From contig NZ_LKBA01000001.1 of NCBI RefSeq assembly GCF_001307765.1, positions 62,001 to 126,000 on the forward strand: a stretch of DNA of 64,000 nt, in the 5' to 3' direction. Position 1 is the stretch's first letter. Every line of letters starts with the position of its first letter. The position numbers and the translations under genes are program-made. Below are positions 42,576 to 51,159 of this stretch, piece after piece. The notes beneath the pieces were generated by a model. The model had not been told where the DNA came from. It worked only from the letters and a program-made list of their open reading frames with translations, and made no database searches. Origin of the DNA: Aliiroseovarius crassostreae (GTDB lineage Bacteria > Pseudomonadota > Alphaproteobacteria > Rhodobacterales > Rhodobacteraceae).

Positions 42576-43838
42576 ATGACTGCGAAACCGCCCGTCTTTG
42601 CGACCATGGGCTGTCGCCTGAACGCCTATGAAACCGAGGCCATGAAACGGCTTGCGGCAGACGCAGGCGTGGAAGGGGCCGTGGTGATCAACACCTGTGC
42701 GGTGACTGCGGAAGCGGTGCGCAAAGCGCGGCAGGAGATCCGAAAGCTGCGCCGTGACAACCCGGATGCCAAGCTGATCGTGACCGGATGTGCGGCCCAG
42801 ACCGAGCCTGAGACGTTTGCCGCCATGGGTGAGGTGGACGCGGTCATTGGCAATAGCGAAAAGATGTCGCCCGAAACCTGGGCCGGGCTGGCCCCGGACC
42901 TGATCGGCCAGACAGAGCGGGTGCAGGTCAATGACATCATGTCTGTCACCGAAACCGCAAGCCACCTGATCGACGGTTTCGGCACGCGGAGCCGCGCCTA
43001 TGTTCAGGTGCAGAACGGTTGCGATCACCGCTGCACCTTCTGCATCATCCCCTATGGTCGGGGCAATTCGCGCTCGGTGCCTGCGGGTGTGGTGGTTGAT
43101 CAGATCAAGCGTCTTGTGGACAAGGGCTTCAATGAGGTTGTGCTGACCGGGGTGGACCTGACCAGCTGGGGTGACGACTTGCCTGCCAAGCCGCGTTTGG
43201 GGGATCTGGTGATGCGGATCCTGAAACTGGTGCCGGACCTGCCGCGCCTGCGGATCTCTTCGATCGATTCCATCGAGGCGGATGACAACCTGATGCAGGC
43301 GATCGCGACCGAGAAACGCCTGATGCCGCATCTGCATCTGTCGTTGCAGCACGGGGATGACCTGATTCTCAAACGGATGAAGCGCCGCCATTTGCGGGAT
43401 GATGCCATTGCCTTCACCGAAGAGGCACAGCGATTGCGTCCCGACATCACCTTTGGGGCGGATATTATCGCAGGCTTCCCGACCGAGACCGAAGCCCATT
43501 TCGAGAACTCGTTGAAACTGATCAAGGAGTGCAGCCTGACCTGGCTGCATGTCTTCCCCTATTCGAAACGCGAAGGCACACCTGCGGCGAAAATCCCGGA
43601 TCAGGTCAACGGCAATGTGATCAAGGAACGCGCGGCCCGTCTGCGGGCCGCCGGGGATGCGGCGGCAAAGGCCTACCTCGCGGCGCAGGTGGGGCAAACC
43701 CATAACATCCTTATGGAAAATCCGACCATGGGTCGGACAGAGCATTTTGCCGAAGTCACTTTCCGCAATCCACAGGTCGAAGGGAAAATCGTGATTGCCC
43801 AGCCGACGAATTACCTAGACGGGCAACTGCTGGTCTGA
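42576..43838 (+). CDS. mtaB: tRNA t6A37 methylthiotransferase MtaB
   Basis: A 420-residue radical-SAM enzyme that adds a methylthio group to t6A37 of tRNA, giving ms2t6A. The N-terminal UPF0004 domain has TMGCRLNAYETE, NTCAVTAEA and VTGCAAQTEPE with its three cluster cysteines. The radical-SAM motif is CDHRCTFCIIPYGRG near 150. A TRAM-like tail is short. It starts right after dapF, an arrangement common in alphaproteobacteria. Confidence 0.95.
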   Translation: MTAKPPVFATMGCRLNAYETEAMKRLAADAGVEGAVVINTCAVTAEAVRKARQEIRKLRRDNPDAKLIVTGCAAQTEPETFAAMGEVDAVIGNSEKMSPETWAGLAPDLIGQTERVQVNDIMSVTETASHLIDGFGTRSRAYVQVQNGCDHRCTFCIIPYGRGNSRSVPAGVVVDQIKRLVDKGFNEVVLTGVDLTSWGDDLPAKPRLGDLVMRILKLVPDLPRLRISSIDSIEADDNLMQAIATEKRLMPHLHLSLQHGDDLILKRMKRRHLRDDAIAFTEEAQRLRPDITFGADIIAGFPTETEAHFENSLKLIKECSLTWLHVFPYSKREGTPAAKIPDQVNGNVIKERAARLRAAGDAAAKAYLAAQVGQTHNILMENPTMGRTEHFAEVTFRNPQVEGKIVIAQPTNYLDGQLLV

Positions 43839-43888
43839 TTTTCTGTCACTGGTTGTAGTCAATTTATGATTCTGGTCACGAGGTCACG

Positions 43889-44506
43889 ATGCATCCCAAC
43901 CCAGCTTTTCGTCAGGTCGAAGACCTGATCAGTCTCGATTTTGTCCGTAAGCGCGGGTTTGGCGTGCTGGGGGTGAATGGCTCGGTCGGGCCGGTCATGG
44001 TGCATCTGCCCTTCATTCTGAGCGATGACGGGCGCTATGCCGAGTTTCATCTGATGCGCTCGAATGAAGTTGCACGGCTGCTTGATCAGCCCATTCCGGC
44101 CACGCTGTCGGTGAGCGGCCCGGATGGCTATATCTCACCCGATTGGTATGGGGTCGATGATCAGGTGCCGACCTGGAACTATGTCGCGGTGCATCTGCGC
44201 GGCCATGTTGAGGCCATGCCAGAGGAGGGTCTTGAAGATCTTCTGCACCGGCAAGTTGCTGCTTTTGAAGAAAGAATTGAAAGCAAGCCGGCGTGGTCCA
44301 TGGAGAAGATGGCGACTGAGACGCGTGCGCGCATGATGCGGCAGATCCGTCCCGTCCGCCTGCAGGTCGAGCGGTTGGAAAGCACGTTCAAACTGGGCCA
44401 GAACAAAAGTGATGCGGCCCGTCTCGCCGCGGCAGATCAGTTGGAAACCAGCTTGGGGCAGGACGTGCAATCCCTTGCCGATCTGATGCGCAACCTGCCC
44501 GGCTAA
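43889..44506 (+). CDS. PaiB-like FMN-binding negative regulator family protein
   Basis: A 205-residue protein of the PaiB family with the split-barrel FMN-binding fold (HPNPAFRQVEDLISLDFVRKRGFG, VMVHLPFILSD, WYGVDDQVPTWNYVAVHLRG). The C-terminal part has RMMRQIRPVRLQVERLESTFKLGQNKS, a family hallmark. Actual regulatory function is rarely shown for these proteins. Monocistronic, with a plausible site (gaggtcacg) before ATG 43889. Confidence 0.88.
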   Translation: MHPNPAFRQVEDLISLDFVRKRGFGVLGVNGSVGPVMVHLPFILSDDGRYAEFHLMRSNEVARLLDQPIPATLSVSGPDGYISPDWYGVDDQVPTWNYVAVHLRGHVEAMPEEGLEDLLHRQVAAFEERIESKPAWSMEKMATETRARMMRQIRPVRLQVERLESTFKLGQNKSDAARLAAADQLETSLGQDVQSLADLMRNLPG

Positions 44507-44567
44507 GTGGACTTTTCGCCCTTTATTTCCTATATTTGAACGCAAGTGGATCAGACCGGAGCTTCCC

Positions 44568-44870
44568 ATGGCGTTGCCCCTTGCCCCGATTGCGGTTGTT
44601 GCCCTGCGTTACGGCGCCGTGGCCGTGGCCTCCTATGCCGTTGCCCGATCGGTTGAGCGGGGGCGCCGGGATCAACGCGCAGAGGATGCGCTGGATGATG
44701 TGCCGGAGGGGCTGACCTTGCGGCGCGGTCTGGGGCCGGAGCGGGGGCCGGAGTGCGATCAGGTCAATGCCACCGGTCGCCTGCGCCGGGTGTTTCGCCT
44801 TGGGGAAAATGGTCCGGGTATTGAGATTGACGCGGTGTCGCTCACCCGGCTTCGCTTTCGTAAAGTTTAA
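44568..44870 (+). CDS. Conserved small hypothetical protein
   Basis: A 100-residue basic protein with an Ala/Val-rich hydrophobic N-terminus (LPLAPIAVVALRYGAVAVASYAVARS) that may be a membrane anchor or helix. It is followed by an RGLGPERGPE-type region and a strand-rich end (RRVFRLGENGPGIEIDAVSLTRLRFRKV). Its stop codon is inside the first of three palindromes. Function unknown. Confidence 0.65.
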   Translation: MALPLAPIAVVALRYGAVAVASYAVARSVERGRRDQRAEDALDDVPEGLTLRRGLGPERGPECDQVNATGRLRRVFRLGENGPGIEIDAVSLTRLRFRKV

Positions 44871-44947
44871 ACTTTGGCGTGGGGTGAATCCCCGAAGTTT
44901 AAACTTTTCACCGTCCAAAATCGCAAACTTTAAAGTTATTGAAGGTA
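44862..44947. promoter_or_regulatory. Three palindromic sites upstream of the GST gene
   Basis: AAAGTTTAAACTTT (44862-44875), AAGTTTAAACTT (44895-44906) and AACTTTAAAGTT (44936-44947) lie in the 82 bases before the GST start at 44952. The first two share the same 12-base core. A GGGG-TGAAT-CCCC hairpin sits between them. The AT-rich core stands out in this GC-rich region, as a regulator operator would. The last site is next to the ribosome site (gaaggta). Confidence 0.55.
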
Positions 44948-44951
44948 TATC

Positions 44952-45560
44952 ATGACTGGCCTGAAGCTGATTTCTTCCCCGCCCTCTCCCTTCGCGCGCA
45001 AAGCCAAGGTGCTGCTGATCGAAACCGGTCAGGAGGATGTTGAGGTGGTTGAGGTCATGTCCTCACCAACCGCCCCAAACCCGGAACTGACCGCGGCCAA
45101 TCCCCTGTCGAAAATTCCCGCGCTGGTGCGCCCCGATGGGTGCACGCTTTACGACAGCCGGGTGGTGACGCGGTTTCTGGATGCGCGGGTGCAGGGGGGG
45201 CTTTATCCGCAGACCCACCTGTGGGAGGTGCTGACGCTTGAGGCCACCGGCGATGCGATCATGGATGCGGGTGTGCTGATGGTGTATGAGAACCGCTGCC
45301 GCCCGGAGGACATGCAATTCGGCGGCTGGCTGGATGCGCAATGGGGCAAGATCGAAGGCGCGCTGGATGCGCTGAATGCCCGCTGGATGAGCCATCTTGC
45401 CGGACCGGTTGACATGGGCCAGATCGCCGTGGGCTGTGCGCTGGGCTATCTCGATTTCCGCCATGGTGACCGGGAATGGCGCAAGGGGCGTGATGCGCTG
45501 GATGACTGGTTTGCCGTCTTTTCCCAGCGTGAGAGCTTCCGGGCGACCAAACCGGTCTGA
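44952..45560 (+). CDS. Glutathione S-transferase family protein
   Basis: A 202-residue cytosolic GST-fold protein. The thioredoxin-like N-terminal domain starts LKLISSPPSPFARKAKVLLIETG and includes NPLSKIPALVRPDG and the YDSRVVTRFLD glutathione-site motif. The C-terminal helical domain follows (LTLEATGDAIMDAGVLMVYE). Probably acts in detoxification or reductive chemistry, substrate unknown. The palindromes upstream suggest regulated expression. Confidence 0.88.
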   Translation: MTGLKLISSPPSPFARKAKVLLIETGQEDVEVVEVMSSPTAPNPELTAANPLSKIPALVRPDGCTLYDSRVVTRFLDARVQGGLYPQTHLWEVLTLEATGDAIMDAGVLMVYENRCRPEDMQFGGWLDAQWGKIEGALDALNARWMSHLAGPVDMGQIAVGCALGYLDFRHGDREWRKGRDALDDWFAVFSQRESFRATKPV

Positions 45561-45567
45561 GCCAGCC

Positions 45568-46125
45568 TCAGGCCTTTCGTAGGCTGCGAAAGGCAAACAT
45601 CAGGATTGCCATCAGAAAGAACAGGCCAAAGAAATCGCCGATCAGATAGGCGAGGTAATCATGTGTCGTGCTGCCAAAGGCGAGGTTGGTGAGGCTTGCG
45701 GTGAGCACCGAGATCACCACCCCGGTCAGGACGATGCACCCCCAGCACGGCCGTGCCTCTTCTTTCGGGCGCAGATCCCAGCCCACCAGGCGAAAGGCGT
45801 GGAATACGGCGGCGGGCAGGATCACCGCGATCGCAAGGGCAAACAGGCGGCTGGGCGTGAACATGCCCGCCCCTGCCAGCCACCAGAAGGCAAGGATCAC
45901 CCCCGGTGTCAGGGCAATGACGGATCGCCAGCCCAGGAGCCACGCGGACAGGACCCGCACCCCATGGGGCAGGAAGAGCAGGCTGGCATGGCTTTGAAAC
46001 TCGGGGAAAAAGCTGTTCTGCACCGGTATCAGGAGCTTGAAGGTCACAAAAAACGCAAGTGTATAGGCCAGGCTGACCGCAAAGGTTTCTTTTGCCAGGG
46101 ATGAAAGACCGCTCAGGAACTGCAA
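45568..46125 (-). CDS. Integral membrane protein (MASE1-like)
   Basis: A 185-residue protein with about five hydrophobic segments (FAVSLAYTLAFFVTFKLL, LLFLPHGVRVLSAWLLGW, SVIALTPGVILAFWWLAG, and more). The FLPHGVRVLSAW stretch recalls MASE1 sensory membrane domains, but no signalling output domain follows. It lies 11 bases downstream of a winged-helix gene on the same strand, suggesting a regulator-membrane pair. Function unknown. Confidence 0.65.
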   Translation of the reverse strand: MQFLSGLSSLAKETFAVSLAYTLAFFVTFKLLIPVQNSFFPEFQSHASLLFLPHGVRVLSAWLLGWRSVIALTPGVILAFWWLAGAGMFTPSRLFALAIAVILPAAVFHAFRLVGWDLRPKEEARPCWGCIVLTGVVISVLTASLTNLAFGSTTHDYLAYLIGDFFGLFFLMAILMFAFRSLRKA

Positions 46126-46136
46126 GCCGGCCGCTC

Positions 46137-46427
46137 CTATTCGGGGCTCTTGACTTCGTAATGCCCCTTGCCGACAGATTCGAGCTGTCGGAGGTAACCC
46201 TTGTTTACCAGCGATTTGAGCGCCCGGAAAAAGGTGGGCCGTGAGATATTTGCAACGAGGCTGTGGGATTGCAGGTTGGTGGTTTTCACGCCGCGCTGGG
46301 TAAGGGACAGATCTGATGCTGCGTAGAACAGATCGCGCTCCGTGGCGGATAAATCCTGAATGCCTATGGCTTTTTCCATTTCGAGAAGCAGTTTTCGCAA
46401 TTCGGCCAGTTTGGAAATTTCCGACAT
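46137..46427 (-). CDS. Small winged-helix regulator (MarR-like)
   Basis: A 96-residue protein with a helix-turn-helix near residues 52-80 (LVANISRPTFFRALKSLVNKGYLRQLESVGKGHYEV), including the wing. The N-terminal segment may dimerise. A long inverted repeat occurs 60-120 bases upstream, likely its operator. It probably forms an operon with the membrane protein downstream. Confidence 0.75.
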   Translation of the reverse strand: MSEISKLAELRKLLLEMEKAIGIQDLSATERDLFYAASDLSLTQRGVKTTNLQSHSLVANISRPTFFRALKSLVNKGYLRQLESVGKGHYEVKSPE

Positions 46428-46485
46428 ATCAAGCCATCCTGTTCAAATATCTTGTGGCAGCAGCCTGCCGTCCAATTGATAAGGT

Positions 46486-46545
46486 GCAACAGGATTAAGG
46501 TAGTCTCATGTTGACACTATGTGAAATTACCTTAATCTCTGTTGC
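46486..46545. promoter_or_regulatory. Long inverted repeat upstream of the winged-helix gene
   Basis: GCAACAGGATTAAGGTA (46486-46502) and TACCTTAATCTCTGTTGC (46528-46545) are inverted with one extra base and a 25-base spacer. The spacer holds TTGACA. It lies between the divergent winged-helix gene and the pet operon, and likely binds a dimeric regulator. Confidence 0.6.
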
Positions 46546-47055
46546 TGTCGAGCCGCTATTTTGATTGTGAGTGGTGGCGGCTGGCGACAATTGACCAAAA
46601 AACATTTTTCAGGCGCGGCATCAGTTTGGTGCCGCGTCATGTTGTTGATAATCGGTTTTGCGCTGTCGGGCAATTCCCTCTTTGCATTTTGCAATCCCTG
46701 AGCGAGTAATTGCTGCTCCAATCCAACTCAGAGGACGGTGGTATCAACGTGCGTCCCAAAGGGCGTACCGGAATGGGCGACTCACGTGACGGATCGTCGC
46801 GTCCCACTTGAGTGATGTCATGGCGCAGGCGCCGGAAATTTTACAGAATCAGGGTGAATCTTTACATGTTCGCGCCAACAGTGCGAATTGGGTGCGGTTT
46901 CCGGGCGTCATTCCCTTGAAAAGCCGTGCCTGCGCCCTAATGACTTCTGGACTGGCGCGCCATCCTTGGCTAAACAGCCGCGAAGCAGGCCGCATTTTTG
47001 CGGTCTCATGTCGTGTTGGTCGCACGAATTGCGGCCCAGCTAAGGAGATGCGCAC
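46546..47055. other. Promoter and leader region of petABC
   Basis: Five hundred bases without a supported gene. A GC hairpin GCGCGGCA/TGCCGCGT (46613-46637) is present. The pet promoter must lie here. Open frames in this stretch lack family similarity or ribosome sites. Confidence 0.4.
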
Positions 47056-47622
47056 GTGTCACACGCCGACGACCAAGGAGGAACCCGCCGGGATTTCCTT
47101 TACTACGCTACCGGTGGCGCCGCAGCCGTAACGGCCGGTGCAGCGGTTTGGCCCCTCGTCAACCAAATGAACCCCTCTGCCGATGTTCGGGCGCTGAGCT
47201 CGATCCGCGTCGATATTGCTGACGTGGCTGTTGGCAGCCAGATCACGGTGAAATGGCTGGGTAAGCCGGTTTTCATTCGTCGCCGCACAGCGGAAGAGAT
47301 TGAACAGGCCCGCGCCGACAATGACGCGGACAACCTGATTGACGCTTTTGCCCGCAACGACAACCTTGACCCAAGCCTGTCCGCCGCCGACCAGAACCGT
47401 GCGATGGACGAAGCTGGCGAATGGCTGGTGATGATGGGTGTGTGTACCCACCTGGGCTGTGTGCCTCTGGGTAACGGTGCTGGCGATTTCGGTGGCTGGT
47501 ATTGCCCGTGCCACGGGTCGCATTACGACACGTCTGGCCGTATCCGCAAAGGACCGGCCCCTGAAAACCTTCCGGTTCCGCCTGCGGAATTCATTGAAGA
47601 AACCGTTATTAAGCTCGGCTAA
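47056..47622 (+). CDS. petA: Rieske iron-sulfur subunit of cytochrome bc1
   Basis: A 188-residue Rieske protein of the bc1 complex. A Tat-type N-terminus ([17 protein letters not shown]) anchors it. The 2Fe-2S ligands are CTHLGC (near 132) and CPCHGSHYD (near 152). Translation starts at GTG 47056 behind aaggag. It is first in the petABC (fbcFBC) operon, ten bases before petB. Confidence 0.97.
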   Translation: MSHADDQGGTRRDFLYYATGGAAAVTAGAAVWPLVNQMNPSADVRALSSIRVDIADVAVGSQITVKWLGKPVFIRRRTAEEIEQARADNDADNLIDAFARNDNLDPSLSAADQNRAMDEAGEWLVMMGVCTHLGCVPLGNGAGDFGGWYCPCHGSHYDTSGRIRKGPAPENLPVPPAEFIEETVIKLG

Positions 47623-47632
47623 GGAGGCGTAA

Positions 47633-48946
47633 ATGTCCGGTATTCCTCACGACCATTACGAACCCAAGTCGGGTTTTGAAAAATGGATGCACAAGCGCCT
47701 GCCGATCATCGGTCTGGCCTATGACACCCTGATGATCCCCACCCCCAAGAACCTGAACTGGTGGTGGATCTGGGGTATTGTTCTGACGTTCTGCCTTGTT
47801 CTGCAGATTGTCACCGGCATCATCCTGGTGATGCACTACACCCCGCATGTTGACCTGGCATTCGCCAGCGTTGAGCACATCATGCGCAACGTGAATGGCG
47901 GCTATATGCTGCGTTATATCCACGCCAACGGCGCGTCGCTGTTCTTCGTGGCCGTTTACATCCACATCTTCCGTGGACTGTTCTACGGGTCCTACAAGGC
48001 GCCGCGCGAAATCACATGGATCATCGGCATGTTGATCTATCTGATGATGATGGGCACCGCGTTCATGGGCTATGTTCTGCCCTGGGGTCAGATGTCCTTC
48101 TGGGGCGCGACCGTGATCACCGGCCTGTTTGGCGCGATCCCGGTGGTGGGTGAGCCGATCCAGACGCTGCTTCTGGGTGGTCCGGCCGTGGACAATGCCA
48201 CGCTGAACCGCTTCTTCTCGCTGCACTATCTGCTGCCCTTCGTGATTGCGGCCCTGGTTGGCCTGCACATCTGGGCGTTCCACAACACCGGCAACAACAA
48301 CCCGACCGGCGTTGACGTGCGCACCGGGTCGAAAGAAGAAGCCGAAAAAGACACCCTGCCGTTCTGGCCCTATTTCGTGATCAAGGATCTCGTGGGTCTG
48401 GGCATGGTTCTGATCGTCTTCTTCATGGTTGTTGGCTTTATGCCCAACTATCTGGGTCACCCCGACAACTACATCGAGGCGAACCCGCTGGCGACGCCTG
48501 CGTTTATCGTGCCCGAATGGTACTTCCTGCCGTTCTATGCGATCCTGCGTGCCTTCACCTCTGAAGTCTGGGCCGTGCAATTCGTCAGCTTCATCACCGG
48601 GGGCATCGTGGATGCGAAATTCTTCGGTGTGCTGGCCATGTTCGGCGCCATCGCTGTGATGGCCCTGGCCCCGTGGCTCGACACTTCGTCGGTCCGTTCG
48701 GGTCAGTATCGCCCCGCCTTCAAATGGTGGTACCGCCTGCTGCTGGTGGACTTCGTCGTTCTGATGTGGGTTGGCGCCCGTGACACGAACTTCCCGCATG
48801 ACTGGATTTCGCTGATCGGTGCGACCTACTGGTTCGCCTACTTCCTGGTCATCCTGCCGCTGCTGGGTCTGTTCGAGAAACCGAGCACGCCGCCGGCAAC
48901 GATCGAGGAAGACTTCAATGCCCATTATCCCGGCGCAGCCGAGTGA
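47633..48946 (+). CDS. petB: Cytochrome b subunit of bc1 complex
   Basis: A 437-residue membrane protein with eight or nine helices. Heme-ligand histidines lie in the second and fourth helices ([41 protein letters not shown]). The Q-site motif [15 protein letters not shown] is present near 290. It is full-length, unlike the split cytochrome b6/subunit IV of phototrophs. petC starts 15 bases on. Confidence 0.98.
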   Translation: MSGIPHDHYEPKSGFEKWMHKRLPIIGLAYDTLMIPTPKNLNWWWIWGIVLTFCLVLQIVTGIILVMHYTPHVDLAFASVEHIMRNVNGGYMLRYIHANGASLFFVAVYIHIFRGLFYGSYKAPREITWIIGMLIYLMMMGTAFMGYVLPWGQMSFWGATVITGLFGAIPVVGEPIQTLLLGGPAVDNATLNRFFSLHYLLPFVIAALVGLHIWAFHNTGNNNPTGVDVRTGSKEEAEKDTLPFWPYFVIKDLVGLGMVLIVFFMVVGFMPNYLGHPDNYIEANPLATPAFIVPEWYFLPFYAILRAFTSEVWAVQFVSFITGGIVDAKFFGVLAMFGAIAVMALAPWLDTSSVRSGQYRPAFKWWYRLLLVDFVVLMWVGARDTNFPHDWISLIGATYWFAYFLVILPLLGLFEKPSTPPATIEEDFNAHYPGAAE

Positions 48947-48960
48947 GAGGATCGAGAACA

Positions 48961-49758
48961 ATGATCAAACAACTCACAGCAACCGCTATCATCGTATTGG
49001 GTCTGGCCGCAGGCCCGGCGCAGGCCGCTGGCTCGGGCGGAGAAGTCAATGACGTGCAGTTTTCGTTCGAAGGGCTGTTCGGTACCTATGACAAGGAACA
49101 GCTGCGTCGTGGCCTGAAAGTCTACACCGAGGTCTGCTCGGCCTGCCACGGTCTGCGCTACGTTCCGTTGCGCACCCTGGCAGATCCCGGCGGGCCCGAA
49201 TATACCGAAGATGAAGTGCGCGCCTATGCTGCCAACAACTTCACCATCTATGACCCGGAACTGGAAGATGACCGCCCGCGCAGGCCAGCTGATTTCTTCC
49301 CGACCGTGTCGGGTGAGGGCATGGGGCCGGACCTTAGCCTGATGGCAAAAGCCCGCGCCGGCTTCCACGGTCCTGCTGGTACCGGCATCAACCAGTTGGT
49401 CAAAGGCATCGGTGGCGCAGAATACATCGCCGCTTTCCTGACCGGCTTTAACGGTAAGGAACAGGAAGTCGCGGGTCAGTACCTGAACGGCAACGACGTG
49501 TTCCCGGGGGGCTGGACCGCGATGCCGCCGCAACTGGAAGACGGTTCGGTGGAATTTGACGATGGTTACAACAACTCGGCCAAACAGCTGTCCAAAGATG
49601 TTGCCGCTTTCCTGATGTGGGCTGCCGAGCCGAAGATGCATGACCGCAAACAGGTCGGGTTCATTGCCGTTCTGATGCTGGTTCTGCTGACCTCGCTGCT
49701 CTACCTGACCAACAAGAAACTCTGGGCCCCGCACAAAGGCAAGAAATTCGACGCATAA
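48961..49758 (+). CDS. petC: Cytochrome c1 subunit of bc1 complex
   Basis: A 265-residue c-type cytochrome with signal peptide (residues 1-22), heme-binding CSACHG near 61, distal Met region (AMPPQL) near 183, and one C-terminal membrane anchor ([16 protein letters not shown]). ATG 48961 gives a clean signal. The longer frame upstream overlaps petB and is less likely. A terminator follows. Confidence 0.96.
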   Translation: MIKQLTATAIIVLGLAAGPAQAAGSGGEVNDVQFSFEGLFGTYDKEQLRRGLKVYTEVCSACHGLRYVPLRTLADPGGPEYTEDEVRAYAANNFTIYDPELEDDRPRRPADFFPTVSGEGMGPDLSLMAKARAGFHGPAGTGINQLVKGIGGAEYIAAFLTGFNGKEQEVAGQYLNGNDVFPGGWTAMPPQLEDGSVEFDDGYNNSAKQLSKDVAAFLMWAAEPKMHDRKQVGFIAVLMLVLLTSLLYLTNKKLWAPHKGKKFDA

Positions 49759-49779
49759 GCGTTCGGGTTTGATCGAATA

Positions 49780-49808
49780 AAAAGGGCGCCGAAAGGCGCC
49801 CTTTTTTT
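49780..49808 (+). terminator. Rho-independent terminator of petABC
   Basis: Stem AAGGGCGCC / GGCGCCCTT with GAAA loop followed by a run of T's, 22 bases after the petC stop. Confidence 0.95.
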
Positions 49809-49870
49809 ACCGAAATAGCAAAATCACCATGAGAAGAGTTCAATACTAACTCTGCAACCCACTGACATTC

Positions 49871-50422
49871 TCAGGCGTTATCCCATTCGAATTTTTTCCA
49901 TTCCGTTAGTGGATGATTTTGAAGCCAACTGATGAATTCATGTCGTATGATCTCTTCGATATTGGTCCGGTTGGCATCAGGCCAATAGTACTGAATTTCA
50001 TCTATCGCTAGATCAACCGCCGCGAAGTGGAGTAGATAGAAGTCATATATTTCGTTTGCGTACCGCTCTGCGATGCAGAGTTCTGACAAATAGAACAATG
50101 TTGAAGCGCTGTCAGCTTTGCCAGCAATGAACCTTCTGCCATATGCTGTAGCAATGATCTCCAAAGCCTCGGATTTAGATCGTATGCTCGGTAGCTTTAG
50201 TTCTCGTTGTATACGATCCAAAAGAGCGTCCATTTCGAACTTGTTAAATGGCTCCAGTTCTCCCAGCAAAATGTCGAGATGCGGTGAGTGGAATCCAGCG
50301 ATGACCATGTTTTCGGCCCAACCGACAATAGAACTGTCGGGACCAATGTTAAGAAAACGGCGCGCATAAACTTCTGAAGTGTATCTTTGATTGGCAAGAG
50401 AAAGCATGACTTCTAATATCAT
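49871..50422 (-). CDS. Hypothetical protein, AT-rich orphan
   Basis: A 183-residue protein with no recognised domain, Tyr/Glu/Ile-rich (for example LYFLSELCIAERYANEIYDFYLLHFAAVDLAIDEIQYYW). Its codon use is AT-richer than neighbouring housekeeping genes, which suggests recent arrival. It lies alone between the pet terminator and thiQ. Alternative starts exist, and the Met at residue 6 is near a better site. Confidence 0.55.
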   Translation of the reverse strand: MILEVMLSLANQRYTSEVYARRFLNIGPDSSIVGWAENMVIAGFHSPHLDILLGELEPFNKFEMDALLDRIQRELKLPSIRSKSEALEIIATAYGRRFIAGKADSASTLFYLSELCIAERYANEIYDFYLLHFAAVDLAIDEIQYYWPDANRTNIEEIIRHEFISWLQNHPLTEWKKFEWDNA

Positions 50423-50466
50423 CTGGAGTTGAGTTGGAAAGATCTGAAGTTTTAACGACGTTTCAT

Positions 50467-51159
50467 TTACCTCCCCAAATAATCCCGCATCGCCTCTGGT
50501 GGTTTCGCAAACATCTCCTCCGTCGCGACGGGGGCATGGGCCTGCCCGTTGGTCACAAGCACCACCTGATCGCAGAGCACGCGGGCGTCTTCGGGGTCGT
50601 GGCTGACCATCAGAAGGGTGGCGCCGGTCTCGTCCAGAAGCTCTTCCACCAGCGCGAGCATTTCGGATTTCAGCGCTGGACCAAGCGCGCCAAACGGTTC
50701 ATCCAGCAAAAGCAGGGGCTGGTTGCGCAACAGCACGCGGGCAAGGGCCACACGCGCGATTTGCCCGCCGGAAAGCTGGGCGGGTTTGCGCCCGTCCAGG
50801 CCGCTCAGCCCGACCCGGTCCAGCGCCTGTTCAACCCGGTGCCGGTCTTCTGAGGAGAGCTTCAGGTCCGGGCGCAGCCCCAGGCCGACATTCTCGGCCA
50901 CGCTCAGATGTGGAAACAGGTTATTGTCCTGAAACACCATGCTGATCGGGCGCTCCGAGGGGCGTGTGGGCAGGTTTGTGCCCTGCCAGGTGATCTGTCC
51001 GCTGGCGAGGGGCTGAAACCCTGCAAGGGCTGCGAGAAAGGTGGATTTCCCTGCACCTGACGGCCCCAATACGGCGGCGCGCGCCCCTTGGGGCAGGGTC
51101 AGGCTTCCGTGCAGCCCGAACCCGTCCATCGAGATTTGCATGTTGTCAACGATCAGCAT
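50467..51159 (-). CDS. thiQ: Thiamine ABC transporter ATPase
   Basis: A 230-residue ABC ATPase with Walker A LGPSGAGKST (near 33), signature LSGGQIARVALARV and Walker B LLLLDEPFGALGP. Length and VFQDNNLFPHLSVAENVGLG match ThiQ. It powers uptake of thiamine or its phosphates. ATG 51159 overlaps the thiP stop by 14 bases. The longer frame inside thiP is not supported. Confidence 0.92.
   Translation of the reverse strand: MLIVDNMQISMDGFGLHGSLTLPQGARAAVLGPSGAGKSTFLAALAGFQPLASGQITWQGTNLPTRPSERPISMVFQDNNLFPHLSVAENVGLGLRPDLKLSSEDRHRVEQALDRVGLSGLDGRKPAQLSGGQIARVALARVLLRNQPLLLLDEPFGALGPALKSEMLALVEELLDETGATLLMVSHDPEDARVLCDQVVLVTNGQAHAPVATEEMFAKPPEAMRDYLGR

Noticed and set aside
42375-43745. Antisense open frame opposite mtaB (456 codons)
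   Set aside because: Shadow of a conserved radical-SAM gene; its translation is His/Arg/Gln-rich without domain features.
46613-46637. Rho-independent terminator upstream of petABC
   Set aside because: A GC hairpin is present, but neither strand has a proper T-run next to it.
47609-48961. Antisense open frame opposite petB (450 codons)
   Set aside because: Shadow of cytochrome b, with His/Gln-rich repetitive translation.
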